From Magnaporthiopsis rhizophila (Eukaryota; Ascomycota; Sordariomycetes; Magnaporthales; Magnaporthaceae): DNA of 64,000 nt. The notes beneath the pieces are model-generated. The model made no database searches, was not told where the DNA came from, and worked only from the letters and a program-made list of their open reading frames with translations. Each line of letters begins with the position of its first letter. Position 1 is the first letter of the stretch. Both the position numbers and the translations under genes were made by a program. The stretch is from positions 124,001-188,000 of the forward strand of contig PYSS01000012.1 in NCBI GenBank assembly GCA_003049465.1, given 5' to 3'. Shown here piece after piece: positions 45,877 through 55,416 of the stretch.

Positions 45877-46332
45877 ATGCCCTTTACCAAGCTGTTCACG
45901 ACGAAAACCACATCGCCCACAATGAACAACTCCTCAAGCTCTCGTTCGGCTCCTCCGGCGCCGCTGGACATTCGCCCTTCCCACTACAGCCCCCTGGGAA
46001 GCCCCTCCGCCGAGTCGGCTGGCGGCTCTTACAAGGACAAGGTGAGCCCAATCCAATACACAAAGCTGCCCCAACCTGGATCTATAGGGAAAAAAAGCAT
46101 GGAAGCTGACCCAGACCAGACCTCGACGTCGTACCCTCTCTTCTACTCCATGAGCCCGAGGTCCTACTCGGACGCTACGACCGCGGTTGCCGACGATCAC
46201 CACACCATGCGCACCCACCGCAAGCCAAGCTCCCCGACGGGCAGGCGCAATGCCAATAGCTACTGTGGCCGTCACTCCTCCGAGTGGCTTTTTAGCGGCT
46301 GGTCCATGCTCGGCCGTAAAGGAAGCACCTAA
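45877..46332 (+). CDS. Small uncharacterised Ser/Pro-rich protein
   Basis: 151 residues from an ATG behind a C/T-rich leader. I do not recognise a family. The protein is Ser/Pro/Thr-rich and probably disordered, with no signal peptide or membrane span. The C-terminus stands out: SYCGRHSSEWLFSGWSMLGRK, an aromatic block that looks like a conserved short motif. The frame contains a possible 78-nt intron, 46042-46119 (GTGAGC donor, GCTGAC branch-like site, CCAG acceptor). It is divisible by three and would remove 26 residues, giving 125 residues; both forms keep the same C-terminus. Promoter-like upstream sequence and a clean ATG support a real gene; the function is unknown. Confidence 0.55.
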   Translation: MPFTKLFTTKTTSPTMNNSSSSRSAPPAPLDIRPSHYSPLGSPSAESAGGSYKDKVSPIQYTKLPQPGSIGKKSMEADPDQTSTSYPLFYSMSPRSYSDATTAVADDHHTMRTHRKPSSPTGRRNANSYCGRHSSEWLFSGWSMLGRKGST

Positions 46333-47410
46333 ATCAAGAGCTGGATACCTAGTCTGTGCACACGCCTCTCTCTCAAATGGAGACGACGGCGGTGGCGGAC
46401 ATTCTACAACAACAGCAAGCCCAGTTGCCAGTCTGAGGACCTCCCACCACGGGAGAACACTAGCAGTGGGAGAGAGGGTGTTCACCCTCGAGGCCTTGGC
46501 GTAGTCGCCCCCTCTCCCGCCCCTACCGAACCCGCTTCGTGCAGCTCAAATGTGTAACCACGGCATTCCGGTGCCGATTACACACACACGCGCAACACTC
46601 CCGCTTCATGTTTTGAGCCGGCCAGTCGGGATTTCACGATCTGGGCTCACCACCCAACCCCATTTGCGTTTTCCGGATGGATCCTTTCGATGGAGTTGAT
46701 GCGTCGTTGTGTTCCGGCATGTGTGCATCGGCATTCCGAGCACGCTGGAACGACAGAGTCCTCCTTGAGTTTGGTTGAATAAGGAGGATATACTGGTGGG
46801 ATGTGATGTTGGTTGTGACGCACGACGGACGCGCAAAGGGAGGAGAAGACGAAAAGGAGTGTGTTTCCGGCGCGACCAGTGACTGTCCCAAGGACAGCTT
46901 GGCCGAGGAGACTAATATTGGGCGACATTTGAATTTCCCAAGCTCATGATTCGTCGTTTGGCTTCAGGGTTTTTAATACTTTCTACATGACTGATGAATA
47001 ACATCCTCCGTCTTCTTCCTTTAAAACCGTCTCGTTTAGATGACGCTGGTGACTTGCCTAGAAGTGTGGCGACTGTCCCGTAAAAAAGATGCGAGATGAT
47101 TATTTGATTATTCCCAATGCGTAAACGAGTATTGCTTTCTCCCATGAGTGCACTATAAGGAACGCACCCGTGATCAAAGGAAACAAAGATGTGCGAGAAA
47201 TGATAAAATAGGTAGTTTATAATCCAAGTAACAAACCCAAGCCTTTAACGACGCCGTCCCGCCGTGTATTGTCGTGATAATCCCGAAACGCCATGCCAAG
47301 GTATCTAATATCGAAAAGAGAAAGGGAATAAAACGGGCTAAATAAGACGTAATAAAAAGCGAAGCAGGAAAAATTAAAGCTCATAACAAGCGGCACCCAG
47401 CAACGCCCAC
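46333..47410. other. Convergent intergenic region before the carbonic anhydrase gene
   Basis: 1.1 kb with the 3' ends of both neighbours. The part from about 46950 to 47390 is AT-rich, as expected for 3' UTRs. No coding sequence is supported. Confidence 0.5.
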
Positions 47411-48433
47411 CTATGCCTTCTCAGCCAGCATGTTGGCCGCGTTCTCCAGCAGGTTGGTCTCGCCGGTCGCGGCCTGGATATAGCGCGAGTTGAACTTCAT
47501 GATGCGCTTGATGGCCTTGTACGTCTTGACGTTGATGGCGACCGGGTTCCGGACAACGTTCCAGGCGACGCCCTCGGAGCAGGGCGGCGTGGTGAGGGAG
47601 CCCTTGTACTGGTAGACCTTGCTGCGGTGCAGGTGGCTGCGCAGCTTGGCGAAGTCGAGCTTGCCCGTCGTGCCCTTGGACCCGGGCTGCGTGACCTTGT
47701 CGACCTTGTCGAACACCTTCGCGACGAAGTCGCTGTTTTTGCCGTGCAGCTCGATGGGGAAGCCGACGACGGAGAGGGATTTGTCTGCACAAAAGGTCTT
47801 CATGTTAACAAGAGAAGAAGAGAAGAAAAAAAAAAAGAAGAAAAAAAAAAGAAAGAAAAAAAAAAGAAGAAAAAAAAGAAGAAAAAAAAAAAGAAGAAAA
47901 AAAAAAGAAGAAAAAAAAAACGGGGCAAAGGGTAAAAATATGCAAAAGGTGGAATGGGGATGGGGATGTATCGTTAACATACCCTCGGCCTGGAAGACAA
48001 AGTGCACCTCGGCGGGATAGTGCTCGTCGTCGATGTGATGCTCGCTCGGCGTGTGGAAGTGGAACTGGGCCAACTTGTAATCCTTGGAGTCGAGCTTGAG
48101 GCTGCCGTTGGCGATCACCTCGAGCGTGCTGCCGAGGTTGACGAGGTCGGCGCCGTTGTCGTAGCTCTGAATGTTAAAGTCCAGCGAGCTCCCGTCGACC
48201 GACTTTTGCGTCTTGGTGAAGACGTTGATGGGGGACTGCTCCTTGCCCCTGGCGCATGCGACGTTGGTCGTCTTGTTGAGCCCGTACCAGTTCAGCGGCC
48301 CCTTCATGCCCTGGAACCCATACGACGCGATCTTGACCTCGTCGCCAGCCGACCGCGGGAACAGCGTCGTGCCGTGGGCGCAGAAGGCCGAGGCCAGCGA
48401 GGCCATCGAGCCGATGATCGTGAGAGACTTCAT
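47411..48433 (-). CDS. Secreted alpha-type carbonic anhydrase
   Basis: Two exons, 48433-47983 and 47784-47411, encode 274 residues. Residues 1-19 form a signal peptide, so the enzyme is exported or lumenal. It interconverts CO2 and bicarbonate. The three zinc histidines are H125 and H127 in QFHFHTPSEH and H144 in AEVHFVF. SPINV near 67-71 and the GSLTTPPCSEGVAW segment with the substrate-site Thr are present. Cys60 and Cys219 fit the common disulfide of secreted alpha-class enzymes. Asn-linked sites include NKT (53-55) and NGS (109-111). The 198-nt intron is divisible by three, has no stop and is filled with a T/C-rich tract; reading through it would insert a 66-residue Phe/Leu-rich block into the catalytic core, so the spliced form must be the active one. 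Confidence 0.93.
   Translation of the reverse strand: MKSLTIIGSMASLASAFCAHGTTLFPRSAGDEVKIASYGFQGMKGPLNWYGLNKTTNVACARGKEQSPINVFTKTQKSVDGSSLDFNIQSYDNGADLVNLGSTLEVIANGSLKLDSKDYKLAQFHFHTPSEHHIDDEHYPAEVHFVFQAEGMLTIHPHPHSTFCIFLPFAPFFFSSFFFLLFFFLLFFLLFFFFLFFFFFFFFFSSSLVNMKTFCADKSLSVVGFPIELHGKNSDFVAKVFDKVDKVTQPGSKGTTGKLDFAKLRSHLHRSKVYQYKGSLTTPPCSEGVAWNVVRNPVAINVKTYKAIKRIMKFNSRYIQAATGETNLLENAANMLAEKA
47811..47922. repeat. Long purine/pyrimidine tract inside the carbonic anhydrase intron
   Basis: The top strand is almost wholly A and G (runs of 5-11 A separated by G or GAAG) over about 110 bp. On the coding strand this is a continuous T/C tract just before the acceptor at 47785. Confidence 0.9.
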
Positions 48434-48577
48434 GGTCCAAGTGGGGGTGGGGGAGGTTGGGTATGGAGCGTGATGGTATTCGTGAAAAGGATAAGATCCA
48501 AGTGGATGTTGAAGTAGTGGTGGGTGATGAGGAGATGAGACGAGGGGGAGACACGACGACGATCCTCCGGGAGCGTT

Positions 48578-48615
<38 letters not shown>

Positions 48616-50542
48616 CGATGTATATACAAAACGGGTTACCGCGTGAGAGCTGATGCCGGGCACCATCGGGCGGCACAGCCCGGGGTGACAGGCGGTCCTA
48701 GAGCAGGAAACATTGGGGTAAGGTGGGCATGACAGGCAGCGAGATCCATGCCAGGCTAGGGCACCGTCATCTCCGAACGGGCTGGGTACAAATTGCGGTG
48801 TGTATACTAACAGACTGCCATCTAATGAGGCTTGGCGCCACACTCGACTTTCGGAAAATGTGATTTAGTAGGCCAAGGCCGCGCTTCTACCTTTTTTTTT
48901 TTTTTTTCCTTTAATTTTTTTCCCTTCCCAGTTGGGACCCCTTGGTGCGAGGGGCGGAGAGCGACGATGGATGAGTTGTGGAGGTGGCAGTCCCGGTTGC
49001 GCCGCACAGTAAGTCTAGGCACCGCCAGAAATGGCGTTCTGACGTGAACAGCCGCTAGGGGTGGCTTCGAGGCTGAAGGCTATTGGAGCGCCGCCAGCTG
49101 ACACCCATCCACTCGGACCAGAAGACGACAGCTGTCCACGCCGTCCCAGACGGAAGCGGTCTATTCTGGGGATAGTAGCACCTGGGGGCGGATTATTCAA
49201 CGTGGATAACAGCAGATTCCTGCCTATTCGGGCAAAGGCCATGGGCCATGCAGTTTGCGCGCCTCCCCCTGTCTCATTGCTCACGATGCCATGTCGGCCT
49301 TGGCGACATTTGATAGCTTGCTAGAGTTCTGTATCGATCCGCAATGCAAAATGCGAATATCAATACTCGAACCTGATGCTTTAGCAAGCCTCGAGGTGAA
49401 TGGCCTGGTGAGCTGGCGAGCTGGGGGGCTCGAGCGTATACAAAACGGGCCTCCTCCTCGAGCCGAGAACGGAAAGAAAAACCTAGATAGATACATATCG
49501 GAATACCTGATGAAAACGTCCAAGGCGTGGAGCCGGCCCATGTGGTCGAGTGAGGCGAAGGTGCAAACCGAGATTGCGATCGCTCCGAATCTGAGTCGAG
49601 GGCGCGTCTTGGCTCGCGGGAACACTGGAAGGCGTACGTAATCTAGAAGCCGCATTCGTCATAACAGGAGCGGAAGTCGAGCGTATCACCCAGGCGCCCG
49701 GATTCTGTCGACGCCGGCGACAGGGACAAGGAGAGACTGCTGTAACTGTATGTATATGGCGTCTTGGCAGGGACCGTTGCTTCCCGATGCCAAAGGCTTG
49801 GCTTGGGCGCAATGTGATGCAGCCAGCCGCAAGAGGTATAGTAGTATCCCACACGGGGAAAAGCAACGTCGGGTAGATTCGGCTCAGCCCAAACCAGCGT
49901 GGCGGAACCAAACATGGGATCAGGGCTTTGGCTGGAGTAAGAAGGCCTCGGATTGTATGTGTTATGTCGTTGAAATGCGAGGCAAGCTCTTGTTATTTTG
50001 CTTATGCCTTCAATGTTTGCCGTCGAGCTATGGCCATCCGAACCCCAGAGTCTGCAGGCACAAACCACCTCTGCGCCGTTTATTTTCCTCCTGGTCGACT
50101 CAGCCACCGACTTCTTTGTTGTTTTTTTTAGTCTTCCTTTTAGCGGCGGAAATTGCCAGCCCGCAAAGGTTCTCGCCAAGCCGTCAAAACTCAGCCCCAT
50201 GACTGCCTCGCCTAGCCAGCCAATAAGAGCCGCGCGGATCTAAAGTTCGCAGCCGCCCGCCTGGGCCTGCCCGAATTATGTGTGTGTGGCTCGGGCGGCT
50301 AGGGCCAAATTGTTGAGCTCCAAGCAAGGGGACAGACCGAGGCTTATGCTGCTGGAAAATCCGAGGCAACCACAGAACCCCCCCGACGGCGGCTTGAGTC
50401 CAACAGTTGACGCGACTTACTCACCACGGCCAAGCCCCTCGCTCGCGTAGCACTTCGTCCTACCCGCGTCAAGTCGCTGACCACCACCCGCAGGGCTCCA
50501 CCGCCACACCTCCATCAACGCCTCCGAGGACGGGAAAAAAAA
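48434..50542. promoter_or_regulatory. Divergent upstream region of carbonic anhydrase and PHS1
   Basis: 2.1 kb between divergent starts. It holds a TA repeat at 48580-48609, about 150 bp before the carbonic anhydrase ATG, and a T run at about 48893-48907. An ATG-started 185-codon frame on the minus strand (49643-50200) has no recognisable features and I do not call it a gene. Confidence 0.45.
48580..48609. repeat. TA dinucleotide microsatellite, about 15 units
   Basis: Uninterrupted alternating TA lies 147-176 bp upstream of the carbonic anhydrase start codon, where a TATA element could sit. Likely length-variable. Confidence 0.9.
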
Positions 50543-51314
50543 ATGCCAAAGGAACCCTCGAAGCCGGCCCCGGCCCGGCCCAAGAAGTCGTCGGCCGCCG
50601 GCGACGCCTATCTTCTCATCTACAATGCCGCCTCTGCCATCCTGTGGGCCGCCGTGCTCGGCCGCGTCGCCGTCACCTACACCATCCGGGGTCCCGAGTT
50701 CGTCCCCCTGGTCGTCATGAACTTTGCCCGCTGGACCCAGACGCTGGCCGGGCTTGAGATCCTGCACGTTGCTCTCGGTGCGTTGCCCCCTGTCCGTGTG
50801 TCTAGCCCCGCGCTTGTTTGCGCAAAGGAGACTACCAATGCTGATCGAGGCGCCCCTTGCCCCTTCAACAGGCCTAGTGCGCACATCCCTCGTCACGACG
50901 ATAATGCAGGTCGCGTCGCGCTTTATCCTCCTCTGGGGCGTCGTCTGGCTCTTCCCCTCGGTCGCCACGAGCCCCATCTACTCGAGCATGCTGGCCGCCT
51001 GGAGCATCACCGAGGTGATCCGGTACACGTATTTCGCCCTGCTGTTGGGCGGCGTTCAGAGCGAGGGGCTCGCCTGGCTGCGCTACAGCACTTTCATCGT
51101 CCTCTACCCCGTCGGCATCCTGAGCGAGTGCTGGATGCTCTGGCTGGCCGCGACGAGGCAGCTCGAGGTAACGAGCCCGCTGCTGCCCTACATCTACTTC
51201 TTCATCCTCTTCGTCGTCTACCCGCCGGGCTCCGTCCACATGTACTCCCACATGTGGAAGCAGAGATCCAAGGTTCTCAACGGCAGGACGAAGGGCACCG
51301 AGAAGTCCAAGTGA
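50543..51314 (+). CDS. PHS1: Very-long-chain 3-hydroxyacyl-CoA dehydratase (Phs1/HACD)
   Basis: Two exons, 50543-50777 and 50872-51314, encode 225 residues. The enzyme removes water from 3-hydroxyacyl-CoA in the ER fatty acid elongation cycle, the third step in making the very long chains used for sphingolipids. Six or so hydrophobic spans are visible. Conserved blocks are LEILHVALGLVRTS, QVASRF, WSITEVIRYTYFAL and FIVLYPVGILSE. The catalytic Tyr157 and Glu164 lie in the last block with the family spacing of seven. The splice restores ALGLVR across a phase-1 GT-AG intron of 94 nt. It converges on the DUF676-type hydrolase gene with 279 bp between stops. Confidence 0.95.
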
Positions 51315-51593
51315 GGGCTCTAGGCTCCGCGTCGAAAGGCTGCCGGTGGTTACGCGCGGCCTTGCAGCGCTTTGAGGGTACACTTAGAACAAGGGACGGC
51401 ACAAAAAAAAAGATAGTGCTGTGATCCTTGGCTGTACAATACAGGCGTTGAGGATAAACAATAGACCATTGCATTCAGGGGCTTTCACCAACGCCGAACC
51501 AAACTGTGCTGCGGATCTTCGTAGGGCAACCATGCGGCAGACAGGGAGAAAGGAATAGAAAAGCATCACAAGGTGAGCAACGGAGACCTGTCC

Positions 51594-53088
51594 CTACATG
51601 AGAAGGCCGGCCTGCTCGGCGCTGCTCTCGTACCATTCGTTCCTCGTCCAAGAGGCGATTAGCCCCGCAGCGTCTGTTACCAGCTCCTCGTATCCCGGAT
51701 TCTGAGCCGGCTCGAACATTGCTAAAAGTGAAGAGGTTAGCTCGCACCCGCATCATGGGGCAGGACTCGAAGAGAATTATTCTTCTTCAGCGCGGGATGC
51801 GGAGACGTACTCATGTGCGCCAAGGTCTCGTCGGTAGCGGCGTCGTTGACTGCCTCGAGCCAGGTGCCGGCGGCCGTCTTGGCCGGAAGGTTGCAGAAGG
51901 TGCGCTGGTTGCCGACGACGGTGCTCGCCATGGAGATCTGTTTCGGGGGCGCGGCCTTTCCAAGCCGCGTGTAGAGGTTTCCGAATCCGACGCCCAGCTC
52001 GCTGCTGACGCGCGACATGTACGCGACTCGACGCCTCAGCTCCTCGCCCCGTGCCAGACAGCCCACAAACTCGAGGTGCGAAGACGCCCAGGTGAAGCCC
52101 TGGGTGATTTGCTCCCGGTTCAAGTAAGCGGCGGCCCCTCCGACGGCGAGCGCGGCCCCGGCGCCCGCAAACATGGCCACCTTGCCCCAACGTCCCCAAG
52201 CGCCCCCGCTGTCCTTCTTGTTGTTGTTGTCCACCGTGGGGGCTGGCAGCGCCGCGGCGGGCCGCTTGCCGTCGGCGGATCTGGCCTGCTGCCCAGCCGC
52301 GGCACCAGCCCCAGCGCCGCCCCAGAGCGCGCCCGTGAGCCCGCTGATCTGCGCCAGGGCGGCCGAGGCCTGGTTGTAGTGACCCTCGGCCCCGTGGGCC
52401 ACGACGCCCGGGGAGATGCCGAGGAAAGGGGTGTCGAAGGCGAGCAGGCCCTGGACGTACGGGAACATGAGCGACGTGAGCGAGGGCGAGGTCGGGCGCT
52501 TGGCGGCGGCGGCGGCGGCGGCGTCCTCGGTGGCGGCGGCAGCCGAGCCCGCGGGCGGGATGGGCTTCTCCGATGTCAAGGCCATGATGGTCTCGGCGGC
52601 GACGATGCCGCCCATCGAGTGGCCGATGAGGATGGTGCGCACCGAAGGGTCGATAGTCGGCGACGGCGTGCCCGAGTTGACCTCGATGTCTATAACCTTT
52701 TCCAGCAGCCTGACGGGACAGACGTTCTAGTGTGTCAACGCGCGGGAGTGCCAAGTTGGAGGATGCTAATCAGGCGAGGCGAGACAAGACACGCACCAGT
52801 CCCTGAACCGGTCGACGCACTCGGCCAGATCCCCTCGCGTTTCATATTTGGGATAGACAATGACCCGGACATTGACCTTGGGGAGCTGCTCGGCGACGAG
52901 CTCGCGCAGACGCTCGGGGAAGCCGGTTCCGAATGTGTCGTCACCCCCCTGCCGGAATGGAATCGCCATCTCGTTAGCATGGTCTGCCTCGATGCCCTCT
53001 TCGACGAGCGCCGCCAGCGACAAATGGAGATCAAGTATGCGCATACCTTGAAACCGTGTATGAAGCAGAGCAGTAGTGTCTTCTTCAT
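51594..53088 (-). CDS. DUF676-type serine alpha/beta hydrolase with a membrane segment
   Basis: Four exons, 53088-53047, 52948-52797, 52709-51811 and 51721-51594, encode 406 residues. The first exon reads MKKTLLLCFIHGFK, the oxyanion-side HGF motif of the fold. The nucleophile elbow is GHSMGG with Ser96. Lipase-like FDTPFLGISP follows. Residues around 145-160 are an alanine run, and residues about 250-270 (KVAMFAGAGAALAVGGAAAYL) could span a membrane. The C-terminus, WLEAVNDAATDETLAHM and then NPGYEELVTDAAGLIASWT, is regular and probably folded. DUF676 proteins act as lipases or esterases; the substrate here is unknown. Each intron (98, 87 and 89 nt) is GT-AG and restores the family sequence, as at DRFRDW-LLEKVID. 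Confidence 0.85.
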
Positions 53089-53524
53089 CTTGCGGCCCCA
53101 TCGAGAGCTGGCATAAAAGTTGAGCGCACGAAATGGAGATGTTTTGCGAAGCTCCAGGACAAATGTCAGCCTTCTCTATGACGCAGGTTGAGCTGGGTGT
53201 AGCAGCGCCCCACCCTAAGTTTCCCCTCCAAACACCGTGCTGAATTCAGCGGGTGGTCACACGAACTTGACCGAATGCAACTCTAGGATTGAAGCCAACA
53301 CCCAAGTCGTTGTCTACTAGCATCCACCGGCTTGATCGGGTGATATTGGTCGGTCGATTGGCCATTCACTTCGAGTAATATTGGCCGTTCTGCTAGCATC
53401 ATGTCGCAGAGGGCGTTCGTGGCACGATTGCAAGTATACACTCAGTAGCCCGACTCTGGTGTCGCACTACGATCCGCATGATATCTTCCGTGTGTCAACC
53501 CCCTGGGCAGTTAGGCCGCGGACA
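53089..53524. other. Intergenic region between the hydrolase and isoorotate decarboxylase genes
   Basis: 436 bp with the hydrolase promoter and the decarboxylase 3' UTR, both minus strand. No other feature is supported. Confidence 0.5.
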
Positions 53525-54664
53525 TTAGACCTGCAGCCCAAGAACCTTGATGGCATTCTCGCCCATGATTCCCGCTGCCCCCTGGCTACCGTCTCCGAGC
53601 GCGCGCCGCACCGCCTCCGAGTTGAGTCCGACGCTCTCCCACTCGCCGTCCTCGCCGCTGGTCAGGGGCGGGAAGAAAGGGTGGTCCGTGCCGAACATCA
53701 GCCTGTCTGCCCCGCTCGCCTCGATGGCCGCCTTGAGCCCGACCTCGGAGTAGATGACGGCGTCGAGGTACACCTGCTCACGCAGCACGTCCCACACCGT
53801 CCTCCGGCCGGGGCCGGCCCTCCCCTCCCGCACGAGGTGCCCGTCGTGCACGATGCAGCTCTCTATCCTGCCCGCCAGGAACGGCAGTGTCCCGCCGCTG
53901 TGGGCCAGCAGCATCCGCAGGCCCGGCACGCGGTCGAAGACTCCCGCCAGGTACATGCGCGCCACCGCGATCGTCGTCTCCATGGGGAAGCCCAGGGCGA
54001 GCGGGAGCACGTGCCCGTACTCGTCGCTCGCGCGCGGGCCCCAGACCTCGTTGGGCAGTCCGTAATGAGGGTGTAGGAATATGACCAGGTTCGCCGCGGC
54101 CAGGCCGTCCAGGACGGGTAGCAGGTCCGGGTCGTCCAGTCCCTTTCCGAGGCCCGACGTGCCCAGGATCACGCCGCGGCAGTGCTTGAGCGACCTGACG
54201 TGCTCGATGGACGACCGCACGACGTCCAGAGGCGCCGTCAGCGGCAGGGTGGCGAAGAAGAACAGCCGGCCCGGGTGGGCGGCGCACATGGCGTCGAACT
54301 CGTTGTTTATAGAGACGGCCACCGCCCCGGCCTCGGAGGGGGCCAGAAAGTCGAGCCACGGGTTTGCCAGCGACACGACGGATATGTCTATCTTGTGGCT
54401 GTCCATAAAGTGCAACTTCTGGTCCAGAGACGCGTAGTGCTTCGTCAGGGGCCGGCCTGGCAGCTTCGAAGGCGCATCACCGCCGCTGGAGCTCGCCGCC
54501 TTGAGCGAGGCGACCTCGGCCTCGAGTAGGATGAGGCGCGGATCCTGGGCCGGGTCGAAGGACCGTACCAACGGGATGGTCTCCCTCGACTTGAGTATCT
54601 CGACGTACGATGGCGGGTACATGTGAGTGTGGATGTCCACAACCCGCGCCTTGGAGGATGCCAT
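53525..54664 (-). CDS. Isoorotate (5-carboxyuracil) decarboxylase, amidohydrolase superfamily
   Basis: A single exon of 379 residues from an ATG in good context (CGCCATGG) at 54664. The enzyme removes CO2 from 5-carboxyuracil to give uracil, the last step of fungal thymine salvage. It has the metal-site residues of the ACMSD-like decarboxylase group: H12 and H14 in DIHTHMYPPSY, H198 in FLHPHYG and D327 in MFGTDHPFF, plus H255 in LLAHSGGTLPF. The sequence closely follows the Cordyceps isoorotate decarboxylase as I remember it, including SVVSLANPWLDFLAP and ALGFPMETTIAVARMY, so I prefer this name to the generic aminocarboxymuconate-semialdehyde decarboxylase label. It is divergent with thymine-7-hydroxylase, which makes its substrate. 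Confidence 0.9.
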   Translation of the reverse strand: MASSKARVVDIHTHMYPPSYVEILKSRETIPLVRSFDPAQDPRLILLEAEVASLKAASSSGGDAPSKLPGRPLTKHYASLDQKLHFMDSHKIDISVVSLANPWLDFLAPSEAGAVAVSINNEFDAMCAAHPGRLFFFATLPLTAPLDVVRSSIEHVRSLKHCRGVILGTSGLGKGLDDPDLLPVLDGLAAANLVIFLHPHYGLPNEVWGPRASDEYGHVLPLALGFPMETTIAVARMYLAGVFDRVPGLRMLLAHSGGTLPFLAGRIESCIVHDGHLVREGRAGPGRRTVWDVLREQVYLDAVIYSEVGLKAAIEASGADRLMFGTDHPFFPPLTSGEDGEWESVGLNSEAVRRALGDGSQGAAGIMGENAIKVLGLQV

Positions 54665-55416
54665 GGCGCGTGGTGAGGTCCCGGGGGTTTCTCGCCTGTT
54701 TCGATGGCGCACGGCTAGGATCGCGAGATAGGGTTTTTGAGTTGTGCATTACACCTACCCCAGGTATACACCAGAGGGCCTTACATGGCCGGTGACTGCA
54801 CGCTTGATTTACCGGAGGGTACCTAGAGGCAGGGCAAGCACTGCAATGGAGGAACGGCCTGGGCCAATGTGGGCTGGACCAACCCCTGCCCCGCACCGAC
54901 ACCCCGCATGAAGTTTGCGACTGCTTATCTCGGGCGCCTTGCCTATCACAACTTCCCTGTGTAACGCTGCAATGGATGTACCCTCGCGTCCCACCGCCCA
55001 CATTCCTGGCGGCGCAAAGACTGAGCATACTACGCACGTGGATATATATAAAAGGGATGACCCGACCTTCACCCGACTCAAGAGGGGCCACCCCTAGCGC
55101 GAATGCTCGCAACGGGCTCATCCACCAGCTGTCGTCACGTCAGATCACTCTACTCTAGGCTTCCGCGGAGTCTTCCGGAGCTGGCACTGGTCGAGTCTTT
55201 AGAGTTTTCACCCTGTACTTAAAGATCCGTACTAGAGTGGAACCCCCAACCTCTGGTGGTGATCCTCCCGGGACATTTTGGCCTTGGTTTTACATTGACG
55301 GGAGCAAGTAGGCGACCACCTACGCTGGAGGCCCTGTTTCTCTCTCCCACTCCAGCAAACGTCCCTGCCAAGCATAAACCGGAATAAAGGAGAAAGGCAC
55401 ATCATAATCCAGCAAC
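54665..55416. promoter_or_regulatory. Shared divergent promoter of the thymine salvage pair
   Basis: 752 bp between the two start codons. A strong TATA-like element (TATATATAAAAG, 55043-55054) faces thymine-7-hydroxylase, with a CACGTG box directly before it at 55035-55040. HGATAR sites that GATA factors such as NIT2/AreA could bind are at 54726-54731 (plus), 54925-54930 (minus) and 54943-54948 (minus). Three such sites is near what chance gives in this length, so nitrogen control is only a suggestion. Confidence 0.5.

Noticed and set aside
49643..50200. 185-codon ATG frame upstream of PHS1
   Set aside because: No domain, targeting signal or splice logic; Ser-rich low-complexity end; overlaps another frame of similar length.
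51719..53116. 465-codon plus-strand frame over the hydrolase gene
   Set aside because: Antisense shadow; starts without a convincing ATG context and has no domain, while the minus strand gives a spliced alpha/beta hydrolase.
53525..54664. Naming the gene aminocarboxymuconate-semialdehyde decarboxylase
   Set aside because: The sequence is much closer to fungal isoorotate decarboxylase, and its neighbour makes that enzyme's substrate.
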